The translations under genes and the position numbers were made by a program. This document shows, one piece after another, positions 9,152 to 18,038 of a stretch of DNA of 52,876 nucleotides (positions are counted from its first letter, which is position 1; every line of letters starts with the position of its first letter). Below the pieces are notes generated by a model. That model did no database searches. It worked only from the letters and a program-made list of their open reading frames with translations, and was not told where the DNA came from. This DNA comes from Halochromatium sp. (GTDB taxonomy: Bacteria; Pseudomonadota; Gammaproteobacteria; Chromatiales; Chromatiaceae), in contig POWB01000004.1 of the NCBI GenBank assembly GCA_010912705.1, forward strand, positions 1-52,876. Reading direction: 5' to 3'.

Positions 9152-10081
9152 ATGACCGATCATCTCATGACCGATCGTGTGCTGGGCGATAATCCGAGGC
9201 GTCGCATTGAAAAAGTAGCGACATCAAGGTGGGGGCGGCTCGTTACGCCTGCTGCGGACGAAATTAAAGTTCGGCCTTCCGGTGGCTTGCGTATTCTGGC
9301 GATCGGGTCTTGGACTCTTGGTCTGCTTGCGCTGGAGGGCATGCTTTCGGCAGAGGCCGAACTTCCTGGTAAGGTGCAGGTTATTGGGTTGACGACGGAC
9401 GATCCCCACGATCCCGCCGCGAAGATCTCCGTCAAGCGCCGATTCTGGCGCTATTACGATCAAAGCCATCGCGACGATTACGAATGGGCGATCCTGCATC
9501 GGGCGCTTTCCTTGGGTATTCCCTGCTATACCGGCGAGGTCAAATGCGATGGCTTTCGCGAACTGCTGAGGCAATGGCACCCGGATGCTATTATCACGGC
9601 GGCTTTCGGGCAGATTATTGACGAGTCGATCATTAATTATCCCGCTTATGGCATCTACAACATTCACCCGGCGGATCTGCTGAATCATCATGGCGCTGGC
9701 CCTCAACCTTGGGAAGATGTCATCGAGCGAAAAGCGCCTTTCACGCGGGTGACCCTGCATCAGACCAATCCGCTGCTCGATGACGGGAAAATTGTGGGGC
9801 AATCGCCGGAAATCAATTTGCTGACCGCGGAGGGAAAGAACGTCAATGATGTCAGGGCGATCGGAGAAAAGTCTTTGGTGCCTGTTAAAGCGATGGTCGA
9901 GCAGCTTGTCAGAGTGCTTGTTCAGAACAAAGAGGCAAATGCCCCTGGGTGTGTCGAGTCTATCGATTTTGTGAATCTATTTTCCGATGAATTGCGCGAA
10001 AAACTTCTGATGCCGCTCGATCCGTCACGCCAAGATCAAATACTTCCATTGCCAAAAGAAGAGACAGAATTCACCGTATAG
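9152..10081 (+). CDS. Formyltransferase-fold protein (methionyl-tRNA formyltransferase-like)
   Basis: 309 residues. The core at about 45-240 matches the formyltransferase fold: a beta-strand start LRILAIGSWTLGLLALEGM, then PDAIITAAFGQIIDE, the active-site block YNIHPADLLNHHGAGPQPW (Asn-x-His catalytic pair) and TRVTLHQTNPLLDDGKIV. It uses or binds a folate-type formyl donor by analogy. It lacks a clear C-terminal tRNA-binding OB domain, so it is unlikely to be the housekeeping Fmt. A sugar-nucleotide or amine formyltransferase is possible, but no sugar pathway genes are nearby. The start region has two ATGs in a small direct repeat (atgaccgatc at 9152 and 9167). Confidence 0.72.
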   Translation: MTDHLMTDRVLGDNPRRRIEKVATSRWGRLVTPAADEIKVRPSGGLRILAIGSWTLGLLALEGMLSAEAELPGKVQVIGLTTDDPHDPAAKISVKRRFWRYYDQSHRDDYEWAILHRALSLGIPCYTGEVKCDGFRELLRQWHPDAIITAAFGQIIDESIINYPAYGIYNIHPADLLNHHGAGPQPWEDVIERKAPFTRVTLHQTNPLLDDGKIVGQSPEINLLTAEGKNVNDVRAIGEKSLVPVKAMVEQLVRVLVQNKEANAPGCVESIDFVNLFSDELREKLLMPLDPSRQDQILPLPKEETEFTV

Positions 10082-10332
10082 CTTTTCAGTAGATAATTCT
10101 TGATAAGGTTCGGATGTCATCGAAAAAGCATAAATAGCAGAGTGACCTTGTGAGCCAGCTGTATGACTTAGCATGGCGCTGGTGCAGACGTTCTGGACGA
10201 ATAATCTCGCACTCGATTTGATCATTGCTTAGAGATGGTTTGCGCGTTCGCTGCCGCCGGGGTAGTTGGTAAGGGGCCGTTGCGCGCCATCTAACGCGAA
10301 GCAGGCACAATTTTTTTTCGTTTTTTCTTGGC

Positions 10333-11328
10333 TCAGATTGGCCAGAGCAACTTGGACATCACTAGAATACTCACCACGCAGCCCAGGCTGGTTACCAGCA
10401 CCAGCTTCGAGGCCAATTCAGCATCGCATCCATAGCGACGTGCTAAAACCACCGCGAGCAGAGCAGACGGCATGGCCGCTTCGATGATCAAGACTTCCAG
10501 CTGCATTGGGGTGAGAGAGAGTGCAAGACTGGGGAGCCAAACAAAGATTGGCTTCAAGATGAGTGTGATCAGCGCGACACCGAGCCCTGCCCAAAGCATC
10601 GTTCGCAGTCCTTGAAAACGTAACGACAAGCCGACGATCAAGGCAACAAGGAAACTATTGGCTGAGGCGACCAGATCCAGAGCGCGCAGAGCCGTCCCGA
10701 TGACAGGTCCATCGTCTGGCAGGTCGGTCACTGACCATACCAGCCCGATACAGAGGGAAATGAAGATCGGGGAACGGAAAAAGTCCAATGCGGCGTGCAA
10801 GGGCGATGTTTGCATGGCCGCTGATGCTGGCCGTCCCGCCAGCGGACCCTTCGCCATTTCTGCCTTCTTGCCGAGATAGATCGCGATGAGTGTCCCGATT
10901 GTGAGGAGCGCAGGTCCTACCCCAAGTACTGAAATGATCGCCGCTTCGGTCAGTGCCGCAGGATCGTTGGAGAATACATTTGCGATGACCGGGTAACCGA
11001 GTAGCGATGAGCTGTTAAAACTAGCAGTGAGTATCACCACTGCCGCTTGAGCTGGCCCCAGCCGCAACAGCCGCGCCAAGATCCAGGCCAGCAATAATGA
11101 GATCATCTCGGCGCCGAACATCACCAACGCTAATTCTGCATAGACCCATTCCAAGGGGGCTTGCATCAGCGCTGAAATAATCAGGGCTGGCAAGGTGACC
11201 TCCATCACTAAGCGGGATAGGACGGGGCCATGCTCTTCGTTGATGACTCCCCTCGCCCTGAGAAAGACCCCAAGCAAAACTAGGGCTACAAGCAACAGAA
11301 CCGACTCGAACAAAGGCGCAGAGAGCAT
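10333..11328 (-). CDS. AEC-family transporter (auxin efflux carrier type permease)
   Basis: A 331-residue integral membrane protein with about ten helices in two five-helix halves and the conserved start LLVALVLLGVFLRARGVI. The second-half helices contain LIVGLSLRFQGLR and IIEAAMPSALLAVVLARRYG, typical of Mem_trans/AEC carriers, which move organic acids such as malate or malonate. The central cytoplasmic loop (about residues 150-180) is charged. The gene stands alone. The substrate cannot be told from the sequence. Confidence 0.85.
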   Translation of the reverse strand: MLSAPLFESVLLLVALVLLGVFLRARGVINEEHGPVLSRLVMEVTLPALIISALMQAPLEWVYAELALVMFGAEMISLLLAWILARLLRLGPAQAAVVILTASFNSSSLLGYPVIANVFSNDPAALTEAAIISVLGVGPALLTIGTLIAIYLGKKAEMAKGPLAGRPASAAMQTSPLHAALDFFRSPIFISLCIGLVWSVTDLPDDGPVIGTALRALDLVASANSFLVALIVGLSLRFQGLRTMLWAGLGVALITLILKPIFVWLPSLALSLTPMQLEVLIIEAAMPSALLAVVLARRYGCDAELASKLVLVTSLGCVVSILVMSKLLWPI

Positions 11329-11691
11329 AAGGAGTTCTCGATAAATTTAGTGAGTCAGCAGCCACGTGCGATAGTCCCGCTTGCGTGGATCTATGCAGGG
11401 GGGCGGCGGATGGCCGCCGTCTAAACCCTGACCTATCATAGCGCAGTGCGCTGGTGATGCGCACGCCCTGTGGCTTTTCGAAGTGGATTCAATTTCAATT
11501 TCTTGAGTCGGCGCCGTGCAGTGGTCACGAAAATGCGCATCATTAGTATTGCATAGCATTTCAAGTTCGTGTATCGTTTATATTTTAACACTAGCCCGCC
11601 ATGATATAAAATGAACCAAATGAAAATGAGCAGACTGGTTTGATTACCGGTTTTGTTAGTAAATTTATAGGAAAGTTGTTGTAAGGAGGAC
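11329..11691. other. Intergenic region between the divergent AEC gene and the tolC-type operon, AT-rich in its right half
   Basis: Positions 11329-11480 are GC-rich and contain the palindrome-like ggcggcggatggccgcc (11401-11420). From about 11500 the base composition becomes clearly AT-rich, unlike the neighbouring genes. A strong Shine-Dalgarno sequence (aaggagg, about 11683-11689) leads into an ATG at 11692. A TATA-like tataaa lies at about 11602-11610, but I see no well-spaced -35 box. Promoters for the exporter operon probably lie here. Confidence 0.4.
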
Positions 11692-11829
11692 ATGATGAGG
11701 CATCCGAACCGAGAGCGGATTCTTTTTCGGGTTTTTTTGGAAATCTTGGAAAAGAGTAAAGAGCACCTGCAAATGCATTTGAACACCGGGTATGAGTTAG
11801 AAAAATTTAATAAGCATAACCTGCGTTAT
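11692..11829 (+). CDS. Possible small leader ORF upstream of the exporter operon
   Basis: An open frame beginning ATGATGAGG has the best ribosome-binding site in this area (taaggaggac, 4-5 bases before the ATG). It encodes a basic, helical-looking peptide (RILFRVFLEILEKSKEHLQ). In its frame no stop comes until 12030, so it overlaps the TolC-type gene by about 200 bases out of frame; only the non-overlapping part is listed here. The TolC-type gene start at 11828 has no good SD of its own. The frame may therefore be a leader that couples translation, or a remnant after a frameshift. No homologue is recognised. Confidence 0.35.
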
Positions 11830-13366
11830 GGATCATTTCAAAATGGATCGCGCGCGACTGGCACGGAACTCAATGTGGCTGGTGATTGGTGTAATCCTGA
11901 TGATTTTGCCAATGGTCGGTTTTTGCACAGAGAGCGATCAGGAAGCTGTTACACTCGAGACATCCGGCCCCGTGACCGGAGCGATTCCCATGACGCTGCC
12001 GGAGGCAGTGCTGCTGGCAGTGCGCAATAACATCGGCCTGCGCAATGCTTATCTCGGCGGGGTGCTCGATAAATATCAGCTATGGGTGAGTGAAGGGAAG
12101 TTCGTGCCCAAAGGCGAGATCAACATGGGAGTGAACCGTTCCCGAACGCGGGCCCCAGACAAGGACGCGAGCGTGCAGGATTCCTTTACCTTGCAGCCGC
12201 AACTGATTTGGAAGGCGCCAACGGGTGCTGACTTCCGCTTCACGTGGAATGCGCAGGGCTCTCGGGGCAATATGCTTCACGAAAGCGGCAGTGCGGATCT
12301 TGGCGTGACGGTGACGCAACCGTTGCTCAAGGGCGGTGGTGTCTCAATCAATCGCATTTCCGTTGAGCTGGCGCGCAGTCGCTATGAATCCTCGCGGCTG
12401 GGTCTGCGCAGCACAGTGTCAAGTACCATCGGGGAAGTGATCCGCACCTATCGGAGTCTGATGCTAGCCCGGGGGCAGCTCGAGATCGAGCGTCGTGCGC
12501 TCGAGCGCGCCCGCCAACTGGTCCAGACCAACCGTGAGCAGATCGCTGCTGGGCGCATGGCCAGGCAGGACCTAATCCAGGCCGAAGCCGACGTGGCCAG
12601 TCGCGAGGTGGCGCTGGCCAGCAGTGAAAACAATCTTGATCAGACCCGCCTGACTCTGATTGGCCTGCTGAATCTAGACAGCAACATCCGTATTCACCCA
12701 ACCGAGCCCATTGAGGTTGTCGATGTCGAGGTGGATTACGAACGGCTCCTTGCTATCGCGCTCGAGCAACGGCCAGACTATCTTCAGGCACGGCTAGCGC
12801 TGGACAACAGCAAACTCGAGCTGCAACTGGCCGAGAACGATAGTGAATGGACGCTGAATCTCACCGCCAGTCGAGGCATCACCAGTCGCTCAGAGCGCTG
12901 GATCGATCCGCTGCCGAGACAGCCAATCGGCGAAGGCTGGTCGGTCGGCATCGATCTGATCGTGCCCCTGTTTGATCGATCGCAGCGGGAACGCCGGGTG
13001 AGTGCGGAAGTTCAGCAACGTCAGGCGGAGAATTCCTTGACTGAGTTGCGCGAGCGCATCGGGCGCGAGATTCTGAATGCCATGCGCGACATCGAGATCC
13101 AACGCCGGCAGGTAGATTTGTCCCGGCGCTCACGCGAACTCCAAGAGCAGCAGCTCGCCGTTGAGCGCGAGAAACTGAACCTGGGCCGTTCAACCAACTT
13201 CCAGGTTGTGCAGTTTCAGAACGATCTAGTCAATTCGCAAAATGCCGAGCTGAATTCGATGGTCAGCTATCTCAATGCCTTGACTTCGCTTGACGAAACC
13301 TTGGGGACCACGCTCGAGACCTGGCGCATCGAAATCGCCGATCTTCCCATTCCTGCCGGCCCCTGA
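11828..13366 (+). CDS. TolC-family outer membrane channel of a tripartite exporter
   Basis: 512 residues with an N-terminal export signal (hydrophobic residues 16-31) and the two-fold repeat of outer membrane efflux proteins: SLMLARGQLEIERRALERAR with VQTNREQIAAGRMARQDLIQ, then LALDNSKLELQLAENDSEW and the second coiled coil (RQVDLSRRSRELQEQQLAVE, then GRSTNFQVVQFQNDL). It forms the outer membrane duct. It is the first well-supported gene of a co-directional unit with the PAS-membrane fusion protein, the ATPase and the permease, so these four should form one machine. The ATG at 11843 (MDRARLARNSMW) is an equally possible start. Confidence 0.88.
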   Translation: MDHFKMDRARLARNSMWLVIGVILMILPMVGFCTESDQEAVTLETSGPVTGAIPMTLPEAVLLAVRNNIGLRNAYLGGVLDKYQLWVSEGKFVPKGEINMGVNRSRTRAPDKDASVQDSFTLQPQLIWKAPTGADFRFTWNAQGSRGNMLHESGSADLGVTVTQPLLKGGGVSINRISVELARSRYESSRLGLRSTVSSTIGEVIRTYRSLMLARGQLEIERRALERARQLVQTNREQIAAGRMARQDLIQAEADVASREVALASSENNLDQTRLTLIGLLNLDSNIRIHPTEPIEVVDVEVDYERLLAIALEQRPDYLQARLALDNSKLELQLAENDSEWTLNLTASRGITSRSERWIDPLPRQPIGEGWSVGIDLIVPLFDRSQRERRVSAEVQQRQAENSLTELRERIGREILNAMRDIEIQRRQVDLSRRSRELQEQQLAVEREKLNLGRSTNFQVVQFQNDLVNSQNAELNSMVSYLNALTSLDETLGTTLETWRIEIADLPIPAGP

Positions 13367-13463
13367 AGGTTGCTGAGAGGCGCCTGATGGGCGCGGGGTG
13401 TTGAACCAATCAACCTAAACGAAACAGTGTTAGCCCAATGCGAGCAAACGAGTCATCCTGATC

Positions 13464-15224
13464 ATGGACGCGGTTGTACCCGAATGGATTCTCCATTCTC
13501 TTCGCGATGGCGTCATCGTGCTGGATGACAACGGCACGGTGATGGCAGTCAATCCAGCGCTTGAGCGCCTGCTCGAGGTTCGTTCCGATGTGGTGATCGG
13601 GCAGCCCTTCGCGGCTGTTTTCGTAGCCGATGAGTCGCTCGATGAATTGGTTCAGGCGGTGCTGGATGCCGCCTATCAAGCCAATTCTGTGCAGAATCGG
13701 GTGTTCTGGTTGCGACGAGAAAAGATCGCGGATCGGGCCATCGCGGTGACCACTTCGCTCCTGCGCGATCGCCAAGGTCGACGCCTGGGCGTGGTCGCGC
13801 TGCTTAACGACATCACCGAGCTTGAAGCGCTGCGTGAACAGGATCGAGCGCTCAATGCCGAGCTGACCGAGAGCAATCGCGCGCTCAGTGAGTCCTACAG
13901 CACGCTTGAGAGCCGCAACCAGGAACTGATGGCACTCACGCGTCAGATCACCCTGGTGCGCTCACTGGCGACGGGCTTCGTAATGCTGGTGTTCGTTGGC
14001 ATTGGTCTTTATACCTGGAACCTCGGCCATCACCATGTCGCGCCAGGCGCGTCGGTCGCGGATGCGGCAGGACTGGCACGAAGCGAGGATCTGGTGTTGC
14101 GGCTCGAGCCAACCCGGCAGCAGGTGAGCCTGAAACTCGTCGGCCAGCTCGAGCCGATCGAAATGGTCAACCTGATGGCGGCGCTCGATGGCACCATCGC
14201 CGAGCGTTTCGTTGAATTCGGTCAATCCGTTGCCGCTGGGGATGTGTTGTTCACGATTGCCGCGGAGCCCGCGCGGGTGCAATACCGCGATGCGAGGGCC
14301 ACTTATCTGGGCTTGATCGAGGAACTCGAGCACCTGGAGAACTGGGAGCAAAGCACCGAGATGCATCGTGCCCGTCGCGGCGTGACGCGCGCTGAATCCA
14401 GCCTGCTTACCCTCGAGCACAAGGCCAAAGAGACTCGGCGTTTGCTGGAACTGGGCATCGTCGCGGCCTCCGAGCTGGAGGCGTTGGAAGAGCAGATCGC
14501 CGCGGCGCGCATGGAAGTCACGCAGTCGCAGGAGGAACTGGCCAGCACCCAGGAGAAGGGCAGTGCGGACAAGGTCACGGTGGCGCGGCTGAAGCTCGAG
14601 AACGCCGAGTTTCAGATGCGCGAATGGGAGCGCAAACTGGCTCTAACCCAGGTGGTGGCGCCTGTGGATGGCGTGGTGATGGCGCCGAACGACAGCAAGG
14701 AGTCGAGCAGCGAGGGCGGTTTCAACGTCGGCGCCCAGGTCAAGGAGGGTGTCGCGGTTCTGGCGATCGGCGACATGACGGGGCTCGCGGTACGCGCGGC
14801 GGTCGATGAGCTCGAGATCACCCACCTGCAACCAGGGTTGGCGGCAGTGGTGACTGGCGAGGCCTTCCCCGATTGGCGTCTCGAGGGTCAGGTGGCGTGG
14901 GTGTCGGCGCAGGCCAATCCCGAGCAAGGCCGGGCCGCTCCGACCTTCGACCTCTTGGTGGAAGTCCGCGACCTTTCCGTCGAGGCACGCGCAGAGGTGC
15001 GCGTCGGCATGACCGCGCAGACGGACATCATCGTTGAAGACGAGCCCGAGGCCCTGATGATACCCATCGGCGCCGTCGACCAGGGCCCGGATGGGCCGCG
15101 CGTGCGGGTTCGCCGAGATGGCGTGGCATCCTGGGCGCCCGTGATTCTGGGGCTGACCGACATCGACAGCGTGCGTGTGCTCGAAGGCCTTGAGCCTGGC
15201 ATGGAGATTCTGCTCTCGCCATGA
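13464..15224 (+). CDS. PAS domain fused to an HlyD/MacA-type membrane fusion protein
   Basis: 586 residues. Residues 5-117 form a PAS/PAC domain (WILHSLRDGVIVLDDNGTVM, NPALERLLEV, the PAC end GVVALLNDITELEAL). Residues about 118-165 are a predicted coiled coil, and 166-188 a single transmembrane helix (ATGFVMLVFVGIGLYTW). The rest is a periplasmic adaptor: a lipoyl/barrel-sandwich half at about 215-275 (ALDGTIAERFVEFGQSVAAG), a long alpha-hairpin at about 280-390, the second lipoyl half (VVAPVDGVVMAPNDS), and beta-barrel and membrane-proximal domains. Ordinary MacA-type adaptors have only a short N-terminal anchor. The PAS domain would sit in the cytoplasm and could control assembly or activity in response to a ligand, redox state or light. 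No kinase or output domain follows. The stop overlaps the ATPase start (ATGA). Confidence 0.87.
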   Translation: MDAVVPEWILHSLRDGVIVLDDNGTVMAVNPALERLLEVRSDVVIGQPFAAVFVADESLDELVQAVLDAAYQANSVQNRVFWLRREKIADRAIAVTTSLLRDRQGRRLGVVALLNDITELEALREQDRALNAELTESNRALSESYSTLESRNQELMALTRQITLVRSLATGFVMLVFVGIGLYTWNLGHHHVAPGASVADAAGLARSEDLVLRLEPTRQQVSLKLVGQLEPIEMVNLMAALDGTIAERFVEFGQSVAAGDVLFTIAAEPARVQYRDARATYLGLIEELEHLENWEQSTEMHRARRGVTRAESSLLTLEHKAKETRRLLELGIVAASELEALEEQIAAARMEVTQSQEELASTQEKGSADKVTVARLKLENAEFQMREWERKLALTQVVAPVDGVVMAPNDSKESSSEGGFNVGAQVKEGVAVLAIGDMTGLAVRAAVDELEITHLQPGLAAVVTGEAFPDWRLEGQVAWVSAQANPEQGRAAPTFDLLVEVRDLSVEARAEVRVGMTAQTDIIVEDEPEALMIPIGAVDQGPDGPRVRVRRDGVASWAPVILGLTDIDSVRVLEGLEPGMEILLSP

Positions 15225-15931
15225 ATGCGTCCTTATCGCAGAACAGGCTGCTGGAGCTGGAAGGTATCCGCAAGGAGTTTCAGATCGGTCCGGCTCGACT
15301 CGAGATTCTCAAAGGCATCAGCTTTGAGGTGGCCGCCGGGGAGTTGCTCGCGGTCATGGGGACCTCGGGCTCTGGCAAATCCACGCTGATGAATATCCTA
15401 GGCTTGCTTGACCGCCCGAGCGCGGGCCGCTATCGCATCGCCGGTGAGGACATCGGCCAGCTCGATGAGCCCAGCCTGGCGCGCTTGCGCAACGAGCGCA
15501 TCGGCTTCGTCTTTCAGCAGTTCAATCTGCTGCCGCGCTTGAATGCACGCGACAATGTCGCCCTGCCATTGCAATATCGCGGTCTGCCCAGGCGCGAGGC
15601 TTTGGCGCGGGCGCGCGCGATGCTCGATGCCGTCGGCATGGGCGATCGCGACCATCATCGGCCGAATGAGCTGTCCGGTGGACAACAACAGCGGGTGGCC
15701 GTGGCCCGAGCACTGGTCGGGGAGCCGAGCCTGATCCTGGCCGACGAGCCCACAGGCGCGCTCGATAGCCGGGTGGGGCAGGAGATCATGGATATTTTTC
15801 TGCGCCTTCACCATGAGCAGGGTACCACCGTCCTCATCATCACCCATGATTCCGGCATCGCCGCCCAATGCGCGCGGCTGCTGCGCATGCGCGACGGTCT
15901 GCTGGTCGAGCATGACGCGCTCGCCGCTTGA
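15221..15931 (+). CDS. ABC transporter ATPase, MacB/LolD type
   Basis: A 236-residue nucleotide-binding subunit with Walker [10 protein letters not shown] (about 47-55), Q-loop [12 protein letters not shown], signature [15 protein letters not shown], Walker [13 protein letters not shown] and the switch histidine in IITHD. MacB-type exporters drive mechanical transport of substrates from the periplasm through a TolC duct. The start overlaps the adaptor stop by 4 bases, and the permease start follows the stop directly, so expression is probably coupled. Confidence 0.93.
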   Translation: MNASLSQNRLLELEGIRKEFQIGPARLEILKGISFEVAAGELLAVMGTSGSGKSTLMNILGLLDRPSAGRYRIAGEDIGQLDEPSLARLRNERIGFVFQQFNLLPRLNARDNVALPLQYRGLPRREALARARAMLDAVGMGDRDHHRPNELSGGQQQRVAVARALVGEPSLILADEPTGALDSRVGQEIMDIFLRLHHEQGTTVLIITHDSGIAAQCARLLRMRDGLLVEHDALAA

Positions 15932-17128
15932 GTGACGCACCGCGATCCGATTCTGATGAGCATCTGGGCCAATATTCTCGAAGCCATGCGTAACCTGCTG
16001 GCCACCAAACAACGCTCGATATTGGCGCTCATTGGCATCATCATCGGCACCGGCTCGGTGGTGGCCATGCTCAGCATCGGCGGCATGGTGCGTCACGAAA
16101 CCCTCAAGCGCTTCGAGGACATGGGCACCGACCTGATCAGCATCCGACTGCGCGCCCCCGAGCCGGATCAGGGCCTAGGGGTGAGCGACCTGGCACGGGT
16201 CGAGCAAGGCCTGGCCCCCTGGTTCGCAGTCGTCACCCCCAGCATCGAGGCGGGTGTGTGGTTTGAACTAGGCGGTCAGGAACAGTTTTTCACTCAGCTC
16301 GGCAGCACCGCCAATATGCAGGCACTGTACCGTCTGGAGCTGGCCGCTGGGCGCTTCATCTCGCCTTTCGATCATTACCAGCGCTTTGCCGTGGTCGGAC
16401 AGCAGGTGGCTAATGCCTATGCTGACGCCGGGCAGTTGTTGGCGCCCGGCAGCACCTTGGCGATCGATGGCCGGATCTACAGCGTGATTGGTCTGCTCGA
16501 GCGTGCACCGGAGGATCTGTTCGGCGGGACCGATGTCAATCACTCCTTGATCATCCCCATCGGCGCCCTCAGTCGCCTAGACGGCGGCGAAATCGATTCC
16601 CTTGCCGCACGCATCAAGCCCGGGCTGGCGCATCAAGCCAGTATCGAGCAAGCCGGGCAATGGTTCGCGCAACACTTCCCAGGCCTCGACGCGGAATTCA
16701 GCAGCCCCGAGCAGATGATCGCGCAAATGCAGCAGCAGCTGCGACTGCTCACGCTGATGCTGGGCGCCATCGGTAGTATCTCGCTGGTGGTCGGCGGTGT
16801 CGGCGTGATGAATATCATGCTGGTGTCCGTGACCGAACGCCGGCGCGAAATCGGCGTGCGCCTGGCCATCGGCGCGCGCCGGCGCGATGTGCGTCGGCAG
16901 TTCCTGATCGAGGCCGTCATCTTGGCCCTGATCGGCGGTCTGCTCGGGCTGGTGCTAGGGGCCTTGGCCGCTTGGGTCGTCGCCTACTTCGCCGGTTGGG
17001 GGTTCTTTGTCACCCTGCCCGTGCTGCTGCTCGGTTTTGGGGTCTCCGCCGCCATTGGCGTCTTCTTTGGCTTCTATCCCGCCGTCCAAGCCTCGAAGGT
17101 TGATCCCATCATTGCACTGCGTTCATAG
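15932..17128 (+). CDS. MacB/FtsX-family ABC permease
   Basis: 398 residues. One N-terminal transmembrane helix (about 31-52, SILALIGIIIGTGSVVAM), a periplasmic MacB core domain (about 55-245), and a C-terminal FtsX domain with three helices (SISLVVGGVGVMNIMLVSV, VILALIGGLLGLVLGAL, LLLGFGVSAAIGVFFGFYPA). The motif VTERRREIGVRLAIGARR before helix 3 is typical. The start is the GTG at 15932 directly after the ATPase stop; an ATG at 15956 is an alternative. With the TolC, adaptor and ATPase genes it forms a complete tripartite exporter. The ATPase and permease are separate polypeptides, unlike E. coli MacB. Confidence 0.92.
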   Translation: MTHRDPILMSIWANILEAMRNLLATKQRSILALIGIIIGTGSVVAMLSIGGMVRHETLKRFEDMGTDLISIRLRAPEPDQGLGVSDLARVEQGLAPWFAVVTPSIEAGVWFELGGQEQFFTQLGSTANMQALYRLELAAGRFISPFDHYQRFAVVGQQVANAYADAGQLLAPGSTLAIDGRIYSVIGLLERAPEDLFGGTDVNHSLIIPIGALSRLDGGEIDSLAARIKPGLAHQASIEQAGQWFAQHFPGLDAEFSSPEQMIAQMQQQLRLLTLMLGAIGSISLVVGGVGVMNIMLVSVTERRREIGVRLAIGARRRDVRRQFLIEAVILALIGGLLGLVLGALAAWVVAYFAGWGFFVTLPVLLLGFGVSAAIGVFFGFYPAVQASKVDPIIALRS

Positions 17129-17439
17129 GAGAAATGATCGATCGCCAATTCAAGCCGATTGAGGTCGCTGCCTGCCTTGATCGAGCCTCAAGAAAATTGG
17201 TTTGTGTGTGTCCTGCTTACCAATAGATTTTTTCTTTTCGGGCGGGTCGTCATTGACGATGATCATTGCGTGGTCGACTTTTTCTTAAGTGAGCCACGGC
17301 AATCGAACAGTCGAAATGGCGAGCGCTCCAACTAAGGCTTAGGCAATCAACGCAGTATAAACTTTGAAGAAAATGTCATGGACATGGTGTCGATATTTGA
17401 CTTATGCTCCGGCCTTCCAAATCTCACAAGGAGAAGATC
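17129..17439. other. Intergenic region between the exporter permease and the first cysteine-rich protein gene
   Basis: No coding frame is convincing here. The composition is AT-richer than the exporter genes and includes ttttttctttt at about 17226-17237. I see no strong hairpin before it, so it is at best a weak terminator. A tataaact at about 17355 could be a -10 element for the following gene. The region probably carries a separate promoter. Confidence 0.35.
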
Positions 17440-17745
17440 ATGAGAACAAGAACGCACCTCCTGTATGCACCTCTTCTCACCCTCGCGATGCTGCTTTTGC
17501 CGAGCACATACTGTTCAGCCGATGATGGCTGGAGCTTGTTAATTCCACCTGCCGAGGGCGAGTTGACCACCGAGTTGCCTGATATCTGTTACAATAAAGA
17601 AGAATGGAAAAAGCATAAAGGGGATGTACCCCATTGTTGTTTCGAGTTAAAAGTCAGTTTTCGCAAATGTGACCAAGACCATCATCAATGGCCTCCGAAG
17701 TGCAGAAGTAACGCCAGGGAAGAGTTCAGGAAGTGCATAAAATAG
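17440..17745 (+). CDS. Small secreted six-cysteine protein
   Basis: 101 residues from the ATG at 17440, which has a good SD (aaggagaag) 4-5 bases upstream; an in-frame start at 17404 lacks one. A signal peptide (MRTRTHLLYAP, hydrophobic LLTLAMLLLP, cut near YCSA/DDGW) precedes a mature part of about 74 charged residues. The mature part has six cysteines (ICYN, HCCFE, RKCDQ, PKCRS, RKCIK), enough for three disulfides. No family is recognised. It lies directly downstream of the tripartite exporter on the same strand and is followed by a hairpin, so it may be an exported substrate or partner. Its GC content is visibly lower than that of the exporter genes. Confidence 0.7.
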   Translation: MRTRTHLLYAPLLTLAMLLLPSTYCSADDGWSLLIPPAEGELTTELPDICYNKEEWKKHKGDVPHCCFELKVSFRKCDQDHHQWPPKCRSNAREEFRKCIK

Positions 17746-17773
17746 CAGGGTTGGAGATCCTTCTCCAGCCCTG
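17746..17773 (+). terminator. Hairpin after the six-cysteine protein gene
   Basis: The sequence cagggttggaga, a 4-base loop, then tctccagccctg forms a 12-bp stem with one G-T pair, starting right after the TAG stop. The T-run is poor (atagtgttctg), so it may be a weak terminator or an mRNA-stabilising structure. Confidence 0.6.
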
Positions 17774-18038
17774 ATAGTGTTCTGCATTTCACATATTGAC
17801 TCCATTTCCGGGGAAACACTGCAAGCTGCACGGTGTTTTTATGGTCATATTAAAATCCTGTCGAACCTTTGCCCCCTTACAACACAAAGATCCGGCGGGT
17901 AGTCGACGCGCAACGCGCCGGAACCGCAATCCCAGCAGACGCACCATAAATCCCGGACCCGCCGCCATCAGGCTTGAATTGCCCATCAAGGGTTGCCAAC
18001 TGACTGCTCTGTAACCAATTGCTAAAGGGGTTATTTCG

